A stretch of 39,755 bases of DNA from Spirochaetia bacterium (lineage in GTDB: Bacteria; Spirochaetota; Spirochaetia; Treponematales; Breznakiellaceae): positions 1 to 39,755 of the forward strand of contig BOBI01000002.1 in NCBI GenBank assembly GCA_026002305.1, read 5' to 3'. This document shows positions 6,512 to 18,267 of this stretch, one piece after another. The notes under the pieces were generated by a model, which was not told where the DNA came from, did not search any database, and saw only the letters and a list, made by a program, of their open reading frames with translations. The first letter of the stretch is position 1. The number at the start of each line of letters is the position of its first letter. The position numbers were made by a program, and so were the translations under genes.

Positions 6512-8204
6512 AATCGCTCTCGCCTATGAACTCGCGCAGGATGCTGTCGCCGGGGACGTATTGCGGGGGTATCGGGGCGAAGTTTTCAAGGAAGTATAAA
6601 AGACGCGATGCCTCGGCATATTCAGGCGTGTCGGGTTTGACGCCGCGTAACAGAGGATCGGCGTAGTATTTTAAAACGGCGATTTCGTAATCCAGGGCGG
6701 AATTGAAAACCGCATCGGCATTATTTTGAAATTTAAAGATGTGTTTTTCCGCGCCGTCTTGAACGGACGGCCACATATCAATTGTTTTTGCGGCGCTTGT
6801 TCCCCGGAATTGATTGTCCCGAACCATGCGCCGCAGAATCCGGTTATCGGTGGAGCTTATGTTGTTGTGCTCGTCAATATTTAATTGTGTTAAAGCCGAT
6901 ACATAAATTTTAAATTTGTTATCAACCGCTATCTGGGATGTAAGGTTGTCGTTAAGACCGTGTATGCCTTCCAACACAAGCACCTGATGCTTCCCCAGCT
7001 TTATTCTTTCACCTTCCATGCGTACGCCTGTTTTAAAATCAAAACGGGGGAGTGTAATTGCTTCACCGTTGAAAAGCGCGATAAGCTGCTTGTTCAAATA
7101 CGGAACATCAAGCGCTTCTAAACATTCAAGATCCGGTTTGCCGTTTTCATCTTTCGGCGCCTTGCTTGGGTGCAGATAATAATCGTCAAGACTAACCGGT
7201 ATCGGGTCTATTCCCACCACTTTAAGCTGTATTAAAAGGCGTTTCGCGGTTGTGGTCTTTCCCGAACTGGAAGGTCCCGCGATTAGTATTAGTTTTATTT
7301 TGTCTTTTTTTTGGCTTATTTTATCGGCTATGTTGGATAGTTTTTTTGCCTGAAACGCTTCGTTAATACTTATAAAATCCTTTACGGAACGATCTGTTAC
7401 AAGGCGGTTAAGCTGGCAGACCGAATAAATATTTACCGTGCGTCCCCAATTTTTATTTTCAGTATATACAGAAAATATTTTTTTACTATCAATGAAATTG
7501 CCTAGATCGGAGAATTCGCCGACCTCGTTTATATTTTCTTTTGCGGGGTATCTTAAAAGTACACCGCTTTCATATTTAACAACGTCAAATGCTTTTATCA
7601 TTCCGGTAGAAGTTAATAGCGGCCATATATACAGATCTATATACTCTTTGTTACCGTTGCAATTTTTATTATCAATATTCCTACAAACATTTACAGAAAC
7701 ATTTGCCCGTGAACGCTGCTCTAACAAAACGGTGGTTTCGGGACGGTCGCATTTTGTAAAATAATCAAGGGCTTCCCTAAACGTTATGCGCTTAAATGTT
7801 ATGGCAAGGTCTTCTTTAATTAAGCGCAGCATTTCGTTTTTAAGCAGGGCAGCTTCACCCTCGCTTATTTTTTTTGCGCCTATCAGGTTGTAAAAATACG
7901 CGCTGCCCAACGAATGTCCTATAAAAACTTTTCTATCGGGCAGAACGTTATGTGCCGCAAAGGTAAAAAGAAACATCAGTGTGCGTTTGTAAATTTGCAA
8001 ACCCGTATCAGAGCCAAGCGGCACCGCTTCTAAAATCGTATTTACACCGAGGGTATCCGTTAGCGGCACAAGCTGATTATTCGCTTTAACCGCCACTAAC
8101 GGAACCGAAGCGCCAAAATTATTTAACACATCACTGATCTTTGTTCCGGCTTCACAGACCAGTGTTTTACCGCTATCCGCAAAAGTTAAATTAATTTTAG
8201 CCAT
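6501..8204 (-). CDS. TGS-domain nucleoside (uridine kinase-like) kinase
   Basis: The 567-residue product has three parts: an N-terminal TGS domain (1-62), a ThrRS-like second additional domain with [11 protein letters not shown] near 145, and a C-terminal P-loop kinase of the uridine kinase/phosphoribulokinase fold with [35 protein letters not shown] and [11 protein letters not shown] are the substrate and Mg contacts. The architecture is common in spirochaetes and clostridia. Phosphorylation of a nucleoside is inferred from the fold, and the real substrate is uncertain. It begins 33 bases after rpoC and is likely its operon tail. In Treponema pallidum rpsL and rpsG hold that position. Confidence 0.85.
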   Translation of the reverse strand: MAKINLTFADSGKTLVCEAGTKISDVLNNFGASVPLVAVKANNQLVPLTDTLGVNTILEAVPLGSDTGLQIYKRTLMFLFTFAAHNVLPDRKVFIGHSLGSAYFYNLIGAKKISEGEAALLKNEMLRLIKEDLAITFKRITFREALDYFTKCDRPETTVLLEQRSRANVSVNVCRNIDNKNCNGNKEYIDLYIWPLLTSTGMIKAFDVVKYESGVLLRYPAKENINEVGEFSDLGNFIDSKKIFSVYTENKNWGRTVNIYSVCQLNRLVTDRSVKDFISINEAFQAKKLSNIADKISQKKDKIKLILIAGPSSSGKTTTAKRLLIQLKVVGIDPIPVSLDDYYLHPSKAPKDENGKPDLECLEALDVPYLNKQLIALFNGEAITLPRFDFKTGVRMEGERIKLGKHQVLVLEGIHGLNDNLTSQIAVDNKFKIYVSALTQLNIDEHNNISSTDNRILRRMVRDNQFRGTSAAKTIDMWPSVQDGAEKHIFKFQNNADAVFNSALDYEIAVLKYYADPLLRGVKPDTPEYAEASRLLYFLENFAPIPPQYVPGDSILREFIGESDFKY

Positions 8205-8237
8205 AACCTATTTCTATATAGATGTCCTGCCGATACC

Positions 8238-11200
8238 CTAATCAACGGCAGCTTCGGTAGACAAAATGCTTTCATTCTGTCCGCGCAACGCCTGCGACCC
8301 CATAGCCGGTTCGTCTTCCGCTTCTTCCAGTTTGCGGCGTTCAAGAATTTCCTGCATATAGGCGTCCAAATCCTGCTCGTCGTTGTCGAAAAGTTTCACG
8401 GCTCGGTATCGCTTCATGCCGGTCCCCGCGGGAATCGGGTGGCCGATAATGATGTTTTCCTTTAGCCCGCGCAGGTTGTCCACTTTGCAGGCAATCGCCG
8501 CATTGGTAAGCACGCGCGTTGTCTCCTGGAAACTGGCCGCAGAAAGGAAGCTGTCGATGTTCAAGCTGGCCTTTGTAATGCCCTGGAACACAGGTTTTGC
8601 AACCGCCGCCTGTCCGCCTTCGCTTACAACACGCGAGTTTTCCTCGTGGAAACGATATTTATCAACAAGCTGTCCAAAGATAAAGCGTGTGTCGCCTACC
8701 GCTACAATTTCAACCTTGCGCATCATCTGGCGGATAATAACGCCGATATGCTTATCATTTATTTTTACGCCCTGCAGGTTATAAACCTTTTGAATTTCAT
8801 CCATAAGGTAACGCTGCAAGTCGCTTTCCCCCAGAATACGCAGCACTTCATGCGGATCATAAGCGCCTACGCAGAGCGGCTCACCGGCTTCCACCATGTC
8901 GCCGTCGCGTACCAGCAGCCGTTTAGTCATCGGTATAAGGTGTTTGAAATCTTTTCCGAATTCATCCTGAACCATGATGATACGCTTGCTCTTGATAATG
9001 TTTTTAAAGATAACCTTGCCGGAAATTAAAGCAAGCACTGCGGGTGTTTTTGGTTTGCGCGCCTCGAAAAGCTCGCTTACACGGGGCAAACCGCTTGTAA
9101 TATCCATAGCCTTTGCCGATTCTTTAAGGGTTTTAGCAACTGTTCTACCGGCTGTTATGCGGTCGCCTTCGTCCACAAGAAGATACGCGCCGCCGGGCAG
9201 GAAGTAAGACACCTGTTCGTTACCGGCATCATCAATAATAAGAATACGCGGCTGTTTGCTTTCCATCTGGAACTCTGTTATGCGCTTTTCAATGTTGCCG
9301 GTTTCCTCGTCAATTTCCTCTTTTAGGGTAGAGCCAAGAATGATGTCTTCCAGACGCACCGTGCCGCTTGCTTCGGCAATAATCGGGTCGCTGAACGGGT
9401 CGAATGTGGCGATGGTTTTTTCAGCATCCACAATATCACCCTGATTCACCATGAATTCAGAGCCATTGCGGATTTCAATTTTTTGATCGGTACCGATAAG
9501 ATAGAGTTTGTTTTCACGCACCATTGCGTAGGCAATTTCTGCCGATTTTTCTTCCTTTTCTTTTTCGCCGCGTTTAATGATAACTTCGCCTTTGATAACG
9601 CGCTTACCATCCTTTGCCAGAATTTTATCTTTTGCGGGATCGACCTTATACTCTTTAATAATTTTTTGAACAATGGCCGAACCTTTGCGGGTGAACAACC
9701 GGTGTTTATTTTCCAAAACGACATGGGAGCCGGAAACTTCGCGGATATAAACCGGATATTTAAGGAAGGTGCGGTTATCCTCGCTGATCTTGGTTGCCGC
9801 GCCGCCGATATGGAACGTACGCATTGTAAGCTGGGTGCCCGGCTGTCCGATTGACTGCGCCGCTATGGTGCCTACCGCTTCGCCTATCTCAACAGAACGG
9901 TTTGTGGCAAGGTTGCGGCCGTAACACCTGCGGCAAACGCCATGTTTTGCCTCGCAGGTTAAAACCGTGCGTATACGCACCAATTCAATACCGGCGGCCT
10001 CAATTTTCTCGGCAATGGCCTCGGTAATTTCTTCGTTCACATCTATAACAAGCTCGCCTGTTATCGGGTGCTTTACACGCTCAAGCGTATAACGTCCCAC
10101 GATACGCTCGCTAAGCGTTTCCTGAATTTCCTCGCCGTCCTTTAGGGCCGAATATGTTATGCCGTTTATGGTACCGCAGTCGTCCTCGTTTACAACCATA
10201 TCCTGCGCGATGTCTACAAGCCGCCGTGTAAGGTAACCGGCTTCGGCGGTCTTTAAGGCGGTGTCGGCAAGACCCTTGCGCGCGCCGTTAGTTGAAATAA
10301 AGAATTCGATAACCGATAAGCCCTCTTTAAAGTTAGAGCGTATCGGCAATTCGATAATATCGCCCGAAGGCTTTGCCATAAGGCCGCGCATACCGGCAAG
10401 CTGGCGAATCTGGTTGCGGCTTCCGCGCGCGCCGGAGTTTGCCATCATGTATATCGAGTTAAAGCCATCGCGGTCCTTTTCAAGTGTTTCCATCATCTTA
10501 GCGGTAAGGTCCTCGTTGGTTTTTGACCAGACCTCAACAACGCGGTTATAGCGCTCTTCGGCAGTGATATGCCCCTGCCGCCATTGTTTCTGAATTGAAT
10601 CGACCTCCTTGTTGGCATCGTTGATCATTCCGGCTTTTTCTACCGGAACTTTTATATCGTCAACACCGATTGTCGCGCCAAAGACAGTGGCATATTTATA
10701 GCCGGTGTTTTTTATTGCATCCAGCATATTTACCGTTGTCCAAGAGCCTTTCTCGGCAAAAACATACTGAATTAGCGCTCGCAATTCCTTATCTTTGAAC
10801 TCATAGTTGACAAATGGAATTGCGTCCTCCTTCATGGCTTCTTTTAACGCTTCGTTAAACACAAGCCTGCCGGGCGTGGTTGCGATAAAACCGTTTTTGT
10901 CAACTTTTGTATCTTTACCCACCTTTTCCCAGCAGATTTTATCTTCAATTTTTACTTTGATATGCGCAGCCCAGTCCAAAGCCTCCGTGTCAATAGCCAT
11001 TAAACATTCGTCCATCGAAGAATAGCGCGGCAGCTCCTCGGTTTTTTCGCCTTTTTCGTTTTTTATCACCGGTTTTTTTGCATCAGGTTTTATGCGTGTT
11101 AAAAAGTTGATGCCCAAAACCATGTCCTGCGACGGGAACACGATTGTCTGTCCGTTGGCGGGGTTAAGCAGGTTCCGGGCTGAAAGCATCAGTGTCCAAC

Positions 11201-12605
11201 ATTCCATTTGAGAGGCCTGTGTAAGCGGAACGTGAACGGCCATCTGGTCGCCGTCAAAGTCTGCGTTAAAAGCATGACAGACAAGGGGATTTAACTTTAT
11301 CGCCTTGCCTTCCACCAAAACCGGCTCGAAAGCCTGAATACCAAGCCTGTGCAGGGTAGGGGCGCGGTTCAAAAGCACGGGATGTTCGCGGACAACTTCG
11401 TCCAAAACAGCAAAAACTTCCGGTTTTTCCTGCTCCACAAGCATTTTTGCCTTCTTGATATTAAAGACAACGCCCTTTTCCACGAGCTTTTTCATGATAA
11501 ACGGCTTGAAAAGCTCCAGCGCCATCTTGGTCGGCAGCCCGCACTGCCACATTTTAAGGTCCGGGCCTACGGTTATTACCGAGCGGCCTGAATAATCGAC
11601 ACGTTTACCAAGCAAATTCTGCCTAAACCTGCCCTGTTTGCCCTTTAACATATCCGAAATTGATTTGAGGGGACGGTTGGAAGCGCCTTTTACCACCCTT
11701 TTCTTCTTGGAATTATCAAAAAGGGCATCTACGGCTTCTTGAAGCATACGTTTTTCGTTACGAATGATAATATCCGGCGCGTTAAGCGAAAGCAGCCTTT
11801 TAAGACGGTTATTTCTGTTGATAACGCGGCGGTATAGGTCGTTAAGGTCGCTGGTTGCAAAGCGCCCGCCGTCTAGCTGCACCATAGGGCGCAATTCCGG
11901 CGGAATTACCGGTATAACATCAAGGATCATCCATTCAGGTTTATTGTTTGAAGCGCGGAAATTTTCCACAATATCAATGCGTTTTAACAGGCGTTTGTCG
12001 CTTTTAGCGCCCTTTTCGACCATTTTAGCGCGAAGTTCCTCCGCCAAGGTATCAAGGTCTACCTGTTCAAGCAGCGTTTTAATAGCCTCCGCACCCATAC
12101 CTGCGGTAAAGCCGCCCGGATACTTATCGGTTAAATCGTACCATTCCTCTTCTGTCAAAAGCTGCAATTTTTTCAGATCCGTTTCACCTGCGTCAAGCAC
12201 GATGAATTTTTCATAATACAAAACGGAGCGGAGCTGGTTCATAGGCAGGTTGAGCAAAAGACCTATGCGGCTTGGCACCGATCGGTAATACCAAATATGT
12301 GATACCGGAGCCGCCAACTCGACATGCCCCATGCGCTCGCGGCGCACCTTAAAGTGGGTTACTTCTACACCGCAGCGGTCGCAAATAACGCCTTTGTAAC
12401 GGATCGACTTAAACTTTCCACAATAACACTCCCACTCTTTTGTTGTACCGAAAATTCTTTCACAAAAAAGACCGTCTTTTTCGGGACGCAATGTACGGTA
12501 GTTAATTGTTTCCGGCTTTTTTACTTCGCCGTACGACCACTGGCGGATCATATCGGGCGACGCCAAACGTATCATTATGCTGTCAAAGTCTTGTATATCT
12601 CTCAA
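8238..12605 (-). CDS. rpoC: DNA-directed RNA polymerase subunit beta'
   Basis: The 1455-residue product begins [42 protein letters not shown], the invariant start of beta'. The start codon is TTG (12605-12603) with CAGGAG just upstream, and no ATG lies nearer. The N-terminal zinc site (CYCG...CDRCG), the catalytic NADFDGDQM triad that binds Mg, the bridge helix/trigger loop (RTFHIGGAA) and the second zinc site ([13 protein letters not shown]) are all present. It forms the active centre with RpoB. It follows rpoB after 36 bases. Confidence 0.98.
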   Translation of the reverse strand: MRDIQDFDSIMIRLASPDMIRQWSYGEVKKPETINYRTLRPEKDGLFCERIFGTTKEWECYCGKFKSIRYKGVICDRCGVEVTHFKVRRERMGHVELAAPVSHIWYYRSVPSRIGLLLNLPMNQLRSVLYYEKFIVLDAGETDLKKLQLLTEEEWYDLTDKYPGGFTAGMGAEAIKTLLEQVDLDTLAEELRAKMVEKGAKSDKRLLKRIDIVENFRASNNKPEWMILDVIPVIPPELRPMVQLDGGRFATSDLNDLYRRVINRNNRLKRLLSLNAPDIIIRNEKRMLQEAVDALFDNSKKKRVVKGASNRPLKSISDMLKGKQGRFRQNLLGKRVDYSGRSVITVGPDLKMWQCGLPTKMALELFKPFIMKKLVEKGVVFNIKKAKMLVEQEKPEVFAVLDEVVREHPVLLNRAPTLHRLGIQAFEPVLVEGKAIKLNPLVCHAFNADFDGDQMAVHVPLTQASQMECWTLMLSARNLLNPANGQTIVFPSQDMVLGINFLTRIKPDAKKPVIKNEKGEKTEELPRYSSMDECLMAIDTEALDWAAHIKVKIEDKICWEKVGKDTKVDKNGFIATTPGRLVFNEALKEAMKEDAIPFVNYEFKDKELRALIQYVFAEKGSWTTVNMLDAIKNTGYKYATVFGATIGVDDIKVPVEKAGMINDANKEVDSIQKQWRQGHITAEERYNRVVEVWSKTNEDLTAKMMETLEKDRDGFNSIYMMANSGARGSRNQIRQLAGMRGLMAKPSGDIIELPIRSNFKEGLSVIEFFISTNGARKGLADTALKTAEAGYLTRRLVDIAQDMVVNEDDCGTINGITYSALKDGEEIQETLSERIVGRYTLERVKHPITGELVIDVNEEITEAIAEKIEAAGIELVRIRTVLTCEAKHGVCRRCYGRNLATNRSVEIGEAVGTIAAQSIGQPGTQLTMRTFHIGGAATKISEDNRTFLKYPVYIREVSGSHVVLENKHRLFTRKGSAIVQKIIKEYKVDPAKDKILAKDGKRVIKGEVIIKRGEKEKEEKSAEIAYAMVRENKLYLIGTDQKIEIRNGSEFMVNQGDIVDAEKTIATFDPFSDPIIAEASGTVRLEDIILGSTLKEEIDEETGNIEKRITEFQMESKQPRILIIDDAGNEQVSYFLPGGAYLLVDEGDRITAGRTVAKTLKESAKAMDITSGLPRVSELFEARKPKTPAVLALISGKVIFKNIIKSKRIIMVQDEFGKDFKHLIPMTKRLLVRDGDMVEAGEPLCVGAYDPHEVLRILGESDLQRYLMDEIQKVYNLQGVKINDKHIGVIIRQMMRKVEIVAVGDTRFIFGQLVDKYRFHEENSRVVSEGGQAAVAKPVFQGITKASLNIDSFLSAASFQETTRVLTNAAIACKVDNLRGLKENIIIGHPIPAGTGMKRYRAVKLFDNDEQDLDAYMQEILERRKLEEAEDEPAMGSQALRGQNESILSTEAAVD

Positions 12606-12641
12606 TTTTGTCTCCTGCTTCTATTTTCAGAAATTAGAAAT

Positions 12642-15600
12642 CTATTTTTCAAAATTAGAATTCTGTTTGGTAATCATCTCTTCGTCGCGTTCGGTAAGCG
12701 GTATCTGCTTTCCCTTTGTATCATAAATTGTCATATCAAGGGCAAGACCGCGAAGTTCCTGAACAAGAACATTGAAACTTTCAGGAATGCCCGCCGTTGT
12801 ACTTGGCTCGCCTTTCACGATTGCCTCGTAAATCTTGGAGCGTCCAACCATATCGTCAGACTTTATGGTTAAAAGCTCCTGCAGCGTGTTGGCCGCGCCG
12901 TAAGCTTCAAGCGCCCACACTTCCATTTCGCCGAGACGCTGCCCGCCGAACTGCGCCTTTCCGCCGAGCGGCTGTTGGGTAACCAGCGAGTACGGCCCTG
13001 TAGAACGCGCATGCATCTTATCATCAACAAGATGGTGGAGCTTTAAGAAGTAAATAACACCGCAGAAAACCGGATTCACAAAGCGCTCGCCTGTGCGCCC
13101 GTCGCGGAGGTATGTTTTTGTCCGCAATTCCTGCTTGCCGTCTTTATTGTAGATACGGGCTTCTTTGAGTTTTTCGCCAATCTGATCGGTTGAAGGCGAC
13201 TGGAATACAGGCGCAGAATACCATTCGCCAAGTTTAAGGCCTGCCCAGCCAAGCTCAGTCTCCAAAAGCTGCCCAATGTTCATGCGGCTTGGCACCCCCA
13301 AGGGGGTTAGGCAGAGGTCAAGCGGGGTGCCGTCTTCCATATACGGCATATCCTCTTCCGGCAAAATACGGGCGACAACGCCTTTGTTTCCGTGGCGGCC
13401 CGCCATTTTATCACCTTCGCGGAGTTTTCGCTTTGCCGCGATAAGCACCTTTACCATCTGATCGACGCCCGGATTAAGGTCGTCGCCCTCGCTGCGTTTT
13501 AAACGTTGTACATCAATTACCGTGCCCTCAACGCCGTGCGGCGCCCTTAACGAGGAATCCCGCACCTCTTTGGCCTTTTCACCGAATATCGAGTTCAACA
13601 GCTTAAACTCCGGCGTTGTTTCCGCCTCGCTTTTAGGTGTTACCTTGCCAACAAGAATATCACCGTCGCGTACCTTTGCACCAATACAAATAATGCCTTC
13701 GGCGTCAAGGCTATCAAGGCTTTTTTCGGCGGCATTAGGAATATCGCGGGTAATTTTTTCGGGCCCCAGCTTGGTTTCGCGGATTTCCGTCATAAACTCT
13801 TTTATGTGGATAGAAGTAAACATATCATCTTTAACCACACGCTGGGAAATAAGAATAGAATCCTCGTAGTTGTAACCGTTCCAAGGCATAAAGCCCACCA
13901 AAACATTCCGTCCAAGCGCCAATTCACCGCCATCTGTAGCCGGCCCGTCGGCAAGCACCTGACCCGCGGCAATTTTATCACCGTAATTAACAATGGGGCG
14001 CTGGTTGTAGCAGGTATCCTGATTTGTACGCTGGTATTTTATAAGCGGGTAAACATCTTTTTTCTTTTTGTCGTCATCGGGGGTAATAACAACTTCGCAG
14101 GCCGTAACACGGCTTACAGTCCCTGCCCGTTTTGCCTTAACAAGAACGCCGGAATCGTAGGCGCACTTGCCTTCCATACCGGTGCCTACACGCGGCGCTT
14201 CGGGGAAAATAAGCGGCACAGCCTGACGCTGCATATTGCTGCCCATTAGGGCGCGGTTTGCGTCGTCATGCTCCAAAAACGGTATAAGGCTTGCCGAAAC
14301 CGAAATAATCTGTTTTGGCGAAACGTCCATATAGTGCAGTTCTTCCGGCGCGCGGGTGGTATAATCGCCCTGTCTGCGGCAGGAAACCTGACCGTCGGCA
14401 AAAGAGCCGTCTTTATTCAGCTTTGCCGATGCCTGAGCGATGTAGTATTTATCTTCCTCAATCGCCGACAGGTACTCAACCTTGGTTGTAGCCTTCCCCT
14501 TTTCAACCTTGCGGTAGGGGGTTTCAAGAAAGCCGTAATCGTTTACCTTTGTGTAATTCGCTAATGACACAATAAGGCCGATATTCGGACCTTCCGGTGT
14601 CTCGATAGGGCACATGCGGCCATAATGGGTATAGTGAACATCGCGTACCTCAAAACCGGCGCGATCACGCGAAAGGCCGCCGGGGCCAAGCGCGTTAAGC
14701 CGCCTTTTGTGGGTAAGCTCGGCAAGCGGGTTTACCTGATCCATAAACTGGGAAAGCTGGCTTGAACCATAGAATTCTTTTACCGCAGCCACCAAGGGCT
14801 TTATCGAAATTAAATCTTGCGGCTTTATTGTGTCGGTTTCTTTCATGCTCATTCGCTCGCGGGCAATGCGTTCCATGCGGCTAAACGCCGTCTTTATCGT
14901 ATTTGCCATAAGCTCGCCTACGGAGCGGACACGCCGGTTCCCCAAGTGGTCAATGTCGTCGGCATTTTCGTTACCGGCGTAAACATTGATAAGGAATTTC
15001 ATCGTAGCGATAACATCCTGTTTGGTTAAAACATGATCGGTAAGTTCAGGCTTGTAATCAAATTTTTTATTGAGCTTGTAGCGTCCTACCCTGCCAAGAT
15101 CGTAGCGGCGCGAGCCAAAAAACATACCGACAAGATCTTTTTCGGCGGCTTCCACCGTAATTGATTCACCCGGAGAAAGCACACGGTAAACGTGAGCAAT
15201 CGATTCTTCTTTTGTAGGCTCGTCTTTTGTTTCATCTTCGCATGGAAATTTAATTTCCTCGCGCTCAAAACAGTTGATTAAAACCGGCGAATTAAGCGAA
15301 TCGGGGGAATCAAAGTCGATAAGCTCGACAGAGGTTATGCCGTTCTGCAATAACTCGTCAACATTATGAGGATGGAGTTTTGTACCTGCCCGATACAGTT
15401 TCTTTTTGGCATCTTTGCCGCCTTCGGCATCGGGATTTGCTATCCAAACCGGAGCCGCCAAAATCTGCTCGTTAAATTTCTCGCGGGTTTCCTCGTTGTC
15501 TTGAACAGTTTTTGTTTCAACCTTGTAGAATGCCTTGATAATTTCTTCGCGGCTTGTAAAACCAAGCGCCCGCAGAAAAATCGTGCCTAAAATACGTTTT

Positions 15601-16226
15601 TTACGGTCAATTTTGGTGTAAATAAGATCGCGTTTCTGGTCAATCTCAAATTCCAGCCATGAACCGCGGTATGGAATAATCCTTGACGAAAAAACATTTT
15701 TGTCGTGACAGAAAATAACACCCGGCGAGCGGTGAATTTGCGAAACGACTACACGCTCCGCGCCGTTTATAATAAAAGTACCGCGATCCGTCATCAACGG
15801 AATATCGCCCATATAAATATCTTTTTGCCTTATTTCGCCTGTTGTTGTAAAAATCAGATTTATAAGCGCTTTAAGCGACACAGAATATGTCAACCCTTTT
15901 TGCTTACATTCTTGCTCTGAAAATTTGACGCTTTCATCTGAAAGTGTATAACTCTCAAACTCCAGAATCATTTCTTCGTTGGGGCTTTTTATCGGAAAGG
16001 TAGAGCGGAAAGCTTCTTCCAAACCTTGCACTTTTAATGGCTCTCCCGCCAATAGCGCCTTTCGTTGTAAAAATCGTTCATACGACGCTACCTGTATATC
16101 AATCAAACTCGGTAATTCCATTACATCCTGAATGTCTTTACCGATATACTGCCGTTTTCGCTCCTTAATTTTGTTGATTTTTTCAATTCTTTCGCCCTTG
16201 TCGTTTTTTTCTTTAGCCGCTGCCAT
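12642..16226 (-). CDS. rpoB: DNA-directed RNA polymerase subunit beta
   Basis: The ATG at 16226 has GAGGGG five bases upstream. The longer frame start at 16277 has no ribosome site, so the product is 1194 residues. The rifampicin-binding cluster reads [31 protein letters not shown] in segments. Asn (codon 14696-14694) stands where E. coli has Ser531. Later motifs ([32 protein letters not shown]) are intact. It is the catalytic beta subunit of RNA polymerase. It lies 174 bases after rplL, in a spacer holding AATTAGGAATTAGG repeats. Confidence 0.98.
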   Translation of the reverse strand: MAAAKEKNDKGERIEKINKIKERKRQYIGKDIQDVMELPSLIDIQVASYERFLQRKALLAGEPLKVQGLEEAFRSTFPIKSPNEEMILEFESYTLSDESVKFSEQECKQKGLTYSVSLKALINLIFTTTGEIRQKDIYMGDIPLMTDRGTFIINGAERVVVSQIHRSPGVIFCHDKNVFSSRIIPYRGSWLEFEIDQKRDLIYTKIDRKKRILGTIFLRALGFTSREEIIKAFYKVETKTVQDNEETREKFNEQILAAPVWIANPDAEGGKDAKKKLYRAGTKLHPHNVDELLQNGITSVELIDFDSPDSLNSPVLINCFEREEIKFPCEDETKDEPTKEESIAHVYRVLSPGESITVEAAEKDLVGMFFGSRRYDLGRVGRYKLNKKFDYKPELTDHVLTKQDVIATMKFLINVYAGNENADDIDHLGNRRVRSVGELMANTIKTAFSRMERIARERMSMKETDTIKPQDLISIKPLVAAVKEFYGSSQLSQFMDQVNPLAELTHKRRLNALGPGGLSRDRAGFEVRDVHYTHYGRMCPIETPEGPNIGLIVSLANYTKVNDYGFLETPYRKVEKGKATTKVEYLSAIEEDKYYIAQASAKLNKDGSFADGQVSCRRQGDYTTRAPEELHYMDVSPKQIISVSASLIPFLEHDDANRALMGSNMQRQAVPLIFPEAPRVGTGMEGKCAYDSGVLVKAKRAGTVSRVTACEVVITPDDDKKKKDVYPLIKYQRTNQDTCYNQRPIVNYGDKIAAGQVLADGPATDGGELALGRNVLVGFMPWNGYNYEDSILISQRVVKDDMFTSIHIKEFMTEIRETKLGPEKITRDIPNAAEKSLDSLDAEGIICIGAKVRDGDILVGKVTPKSEAETTPEFKLLNSIFGEKAKEVRDSSLRAPHGVEGTVIDVQRLKRSEGDDLNPGVDQMVKVLIAAKRKLREGDKMAGRHGNKGVVARILPEEDMPYMEDGTPLDLCLTPLGVPSRMNIGQLLETELGWAGLKLGEWYSAPVFQSPSTDQIGEKLKEARIYNKDGKQELRTKTYLRDGRTGERFVNPVFCGVIYFLKLHHLVDDKMHARSTGPYSLVTQQPLGGKAQFGGQRLGEMEVWALEAYGAANTLQELLTIKSDDMVGRSKIYEAIVKGEPSTTAGIPESFNVLVQELRGLALDMTIYDTKGKQIPLTERDEEMITKQNSNFEK

Positions 16227-16400
16227 GGCACCCCTCGTTATCAAACTTGATTTGTAAACTTTTTTAAATAAAAACAATAAAACCAGGAATTAGGAATTAG
16301 GAGTTTTTCAACTCAAAGTATAGAAATTTTACTAGTAATTCCCTACGCTCTGACGCATAACTCTTCATTCCTCATTCCCCACTTCTAATTCCTTCATTAA
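16227..16400. other. rplL-rpoB spacer with short AATTAGGAATTAGG repeats
   Basis: There is no gene. GGAATTAGGAATTAGGAG (from about 16287) and its partial complement CTTCTAATTCC (about 16382-16392) face each other and could pair across the spacer. Operons often attenuate here to set the ribosomal-protein to polymerase ratio, but no clear terminator T-run is seen. Confidence 0.4.
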
Positions 16401-16790
16401 TTAGGAAATCTCAACAGTGCCGCCGGCTTCTGTAACCGACTTCTTAATTTTTTCAGCTTCTTCCTTGGTAACGTTTTCTTTCAATGGTTTCGGAGCGCCT
16501 TCAACAAGTTCTTTGGCTTCTTTAAGACCCAAGCCTGTTACAACGCGTACTTCTTTGATAACCGCAATCTTCTTCGTGTCATCAAACGCTTTAAGCGTAA
16601 CCGTGAATTCCGTTTTTTCCTCCACCGGAGCCGCCGCACCGCCTGCCGCCGCACCGCCCGCTACCGCAACCGCTACAGGAGCCGCCGCCGAAACGCCGAA
16701 TTTCTCCTCCATCGCCTTTACCAGTTCCGAAACTTCAAGAACCGACATTGCCGCAATAGACTCTAAAATTTCTTCTTTTGTTGCTGCCAT
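16401..16790 (-). CDS. rplL: 50S ribosomal protein L7/L12
   Basis: The 129-residue product [35 protein letters not shown]... has the N-terminal dimer/stalk helix, an Ala/Val/Gly hinge (about 34-57) and the C-terminal factor-binding domain with [25 protein letters not shown]. It recruits elongation factors to the stalk. AAGGAG lies seven bases before the ATG. Its leader and first codons (16781-16879) are duplicated 794 bp away in front of an unrelated small gene, which now separates it from rplJ. Confidence 0.97.
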   Translation of the reverse strand: MAATKEEILESIAAMSVLEVSELVKAMEEKFGVSAAAPVAVAVAGGAAAGGAAAPVEEKTEFTVTLKAFDDTKKIAVIKEVRVVTGLGLKEAKELVEGAPKPLKENVTKEEAEKIKKSVTEAGGTVEIS

Positions 16791-16879
16791 ATTATCTTCT
16801 CCTTAAAAATGATTTTCCGTGTCCCATACGAAACACACTCTATAAAAACCCGACAGGACGACAGCTAGAAGCCTGAAGG
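16781..16879. repeat. 99-bp direct repeat, copy 2 (rplL leader and first codons)
   Basis: This matches 17575-17673 with a single difference (C at 16840, T at 17634). It spans ATGGCAGCAA, the AAGGAG ribosome site and the upstream leader. The offset is exactly 794 bp, so 16880-17673 is one inserted or duplicated unit. Confidence 0.95.
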
Positions 16880-16898
16880 ATCTTATCAAAAACAAACA

Positions 16899-17390
16899 TT
16901 AGTGAAATGAGTCTGCCAAAACCATCGTTGCCCCCGCAGTAAAAGTCCTAAATCGAAACGAATACCGCAGTTCATTGTAATATGGAACCCCACCTTTTAC
17001 CAATGATGTATCACGCTTGAGTTTATGCAGAGTAGCATAAAGCAATGTTAACGCAAACCGTTCATTTATATCGACAGAATACAGCTTAGTTCTATACCTA
17101 TCATCCAACAAGCGTATAGGTTTAAATTTCAACAACCAATATATATATATACCTATCTTCTTTGCCTCATTTATTTCAAGTCCCTTATGAAAATATTTGT
17201 AGTGCTTAGCCCGTTTATCTACCTGGATAATTACATCAATAACATCAATAAGCGACACATCATATTTCAAATCAGCCGGATATTTTCTTTTCAAAAATAA
17301 AAACCTTGGTATAGCCCTTTCAAAGAATCTGAGCGTTGCCAATAACTCATCATTTGGCAAACGCTCATAAACACTCTCTGACGCACTCAT
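16899..17390 (-). CDS. Unknown 163-residue basic protein inserted in the ribosomal operon (possible toxin-like partner)
   Basis: The product MSASESVYERLPNDELLATLRFFERAI... matches no family I can name. It is rich in Lys, Arg, Tyr and Phe and probably mostly helical. It has a LLKFKPIRLLDDRYR segment and an N-E-R-F-A-L-T-L-L stretch near 110-118. There is no signal peptide or convincing membrane span. It starts with an ATGA overlap on the upstream 65-residue gene and has its own AAAGGAG site. A small acidic gene overlapping a larger basic one is the layout of toxin-antitoxin pairs, but function is not shown by any motif. The spacer behind it leads straight into the second rplL leader. Confidence 0.65.
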   Translation of the reverse strand: MSASESVYERLPNDELLATLRFFERAIPRFLFLKRKYPADLKYDVSLIDVIDVIIQVDKRAKHYKYFHKGLEINEAKKIGIYIYWLLKFKPIRLLDDRYRTKLYSVDINERFALTLLYATLHKLKRDTSLVKGGVPYYNELRYSFRFRTFTAGATMVLADSFH

Positions 17391-17584
17391 TCTTGCTCCT
17401 TTGTAATGTCCATAAAATCCATAAACACCTTATCTTGTTCAATTTCAGACAAACCATCTTCAACCATACTAAACAAACCTTCGTATGAGCTAGTCTTTTG
17501 CGGAGCATTGTTGTCACACTGTTGTGCTAATTCATCAGCAATAGCAATTATCTCTTCCTCAGATCTTCCGAAAATTGCTGCCAT
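17387..17584 (-). CDS. Unknown 65-residue acidic protein using a copied rplL start
   Basis: The first three codons (ATG GCA GCA) and all upstream expression signals belong to the duplicated rplL leader. The rest (IFGRSEEEIIAIADELAQQC...) is unrelated to L7/L12. The product is strongly acidic with a predicted helical N-terminus and no recognised DNA-binding motif. It overlaps the next gene by four bases (ATGA), so the two are translated together. An antitoxin or regulator is one guess from layout only. Expression should track the ribosomal operon. Confidence 0.65.
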   Translation of the reverse strand: MAAIFGRSEEEIIAIADELAQQCDNNAPQKTSSYEGLFSMVEDGLSEIEQDKVFMDFMDITKEQE

Positions 17585-17673
17585 ATTATCTTCTCCTTAA
17601 AAATGATTTTCCGTGTCCCATACGAAACACACTTTATAAAAACCCGACAGGACGACAGCTAGAAGCCTGAAGG
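17575..17673. repeat. 99-bp direct repeat, copy 1 (rplL-type leader in front of the 65-residue gene)
   Basis: This is the partner of 16781-16879, 98 of 99 bases identical. It ends at GCCTGAAGG. Beyond it, toward rplJ, the sequence becomes the AT-rich TTAACAATT repeat. Confidence 0.95.
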
Positions 17674-17677
17674 GTGA

Positions 17678-17716
17678 TTAACAATTGATAATTGTTAATT
17701 GTTAATTTTCAATTAC
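17678..17716. repeat. AT-rich palindromic repeat after rplJ
   Basis: TTAACAATT-GAT-AATTGTTAA (17678-17698) is a perfect 9-bp-arm palindrome, followed by further TTGTTAATT units up to the rplJ stop. It belongs with 135-170 and 28767-28799. Confidence 0.7.
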
Positions 17717-18267
17717 TAGCCGGCCTCTTTTTTATCTGCGATAGCCTTAACAGTCCGCACCAGTCTGGAAGGAATGTCGTTTAACGCGGAGGCCAAATTG
17801 CGCACGGGCCCGTTCATGCACGACATCAGCATGGAAATAAGTTCCAGACGTCCCGGCAGTTTTGAAAATGCCTCGATCTGCGCCGCGTCGTAAACGGCGC
17901 CGGCGACCAAGCCGCCTTTGACAACAAGAGTCGGCGCTTCCCTTTTAAAATCCAATAAAATTTTGGCTGTTTCGTTTGCATCCTTTTCGGTAACCGCAAT
18001 CGCCGTGGGTCCTACAAGGTAGGAGGCAACGGCATCCGGCGCCGAAAGCTGCTGAAACGCGATACGCGCAAAGTTGTTTTTTACAACTTTGTAGACCGTG
18101 TTTTTTGCCCGCAACGATTTACGCAGAGCCGTGATTTGCTCGACAGTAAGCCCGCGGTATTCGGTAAAAATATAATCTTTAGAATTATCCGCGCTTGAAA
18201 AAATCTCTTTTGCGCTTGCAATAGATTTTGTTTTAATGTCCTGTATTTTTTTTGCTACAATAGCCAT
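17716..18267 (-). CDS. rplJ: 50S ribosomal protein L10
   Basis: The frame is open to 18393, but the protein starts at MAIVAKKIQDIKTKSI (ATG 18267) behind GGAGGAT, giving 183 residues. It has the L10 layout: the YRGLTVEQITALRKSLRAKNTVYKVVKNNFARIA RNA-binding region, then GPTAIAVTEKD, and a C-terminal helix that binds L7/L12 dimers. L10 anchors the stalk to 23S rRNA. Only 13 bases separate it from rplA, so the usual L10 autoregulatory leader between rplA and rplJ is missing. Confidence 0.96.
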   Translation of the reverse strand: MAIVAKKIQDIKTKSIASAKEIFSSADNSKDYIFTEYRGLTVEQITALRKSLRAKNTVYKVVKNNFARIAFQQLSAPDAVASYLVGPTAIAVTEKDANETAKILLDFKREAPTLVVKGGLVAGAVYDAAQIEAFSKLPGRLELISMLMSCMNGPVRNLASALNDIPSRLVRTVKAIADKKEAG

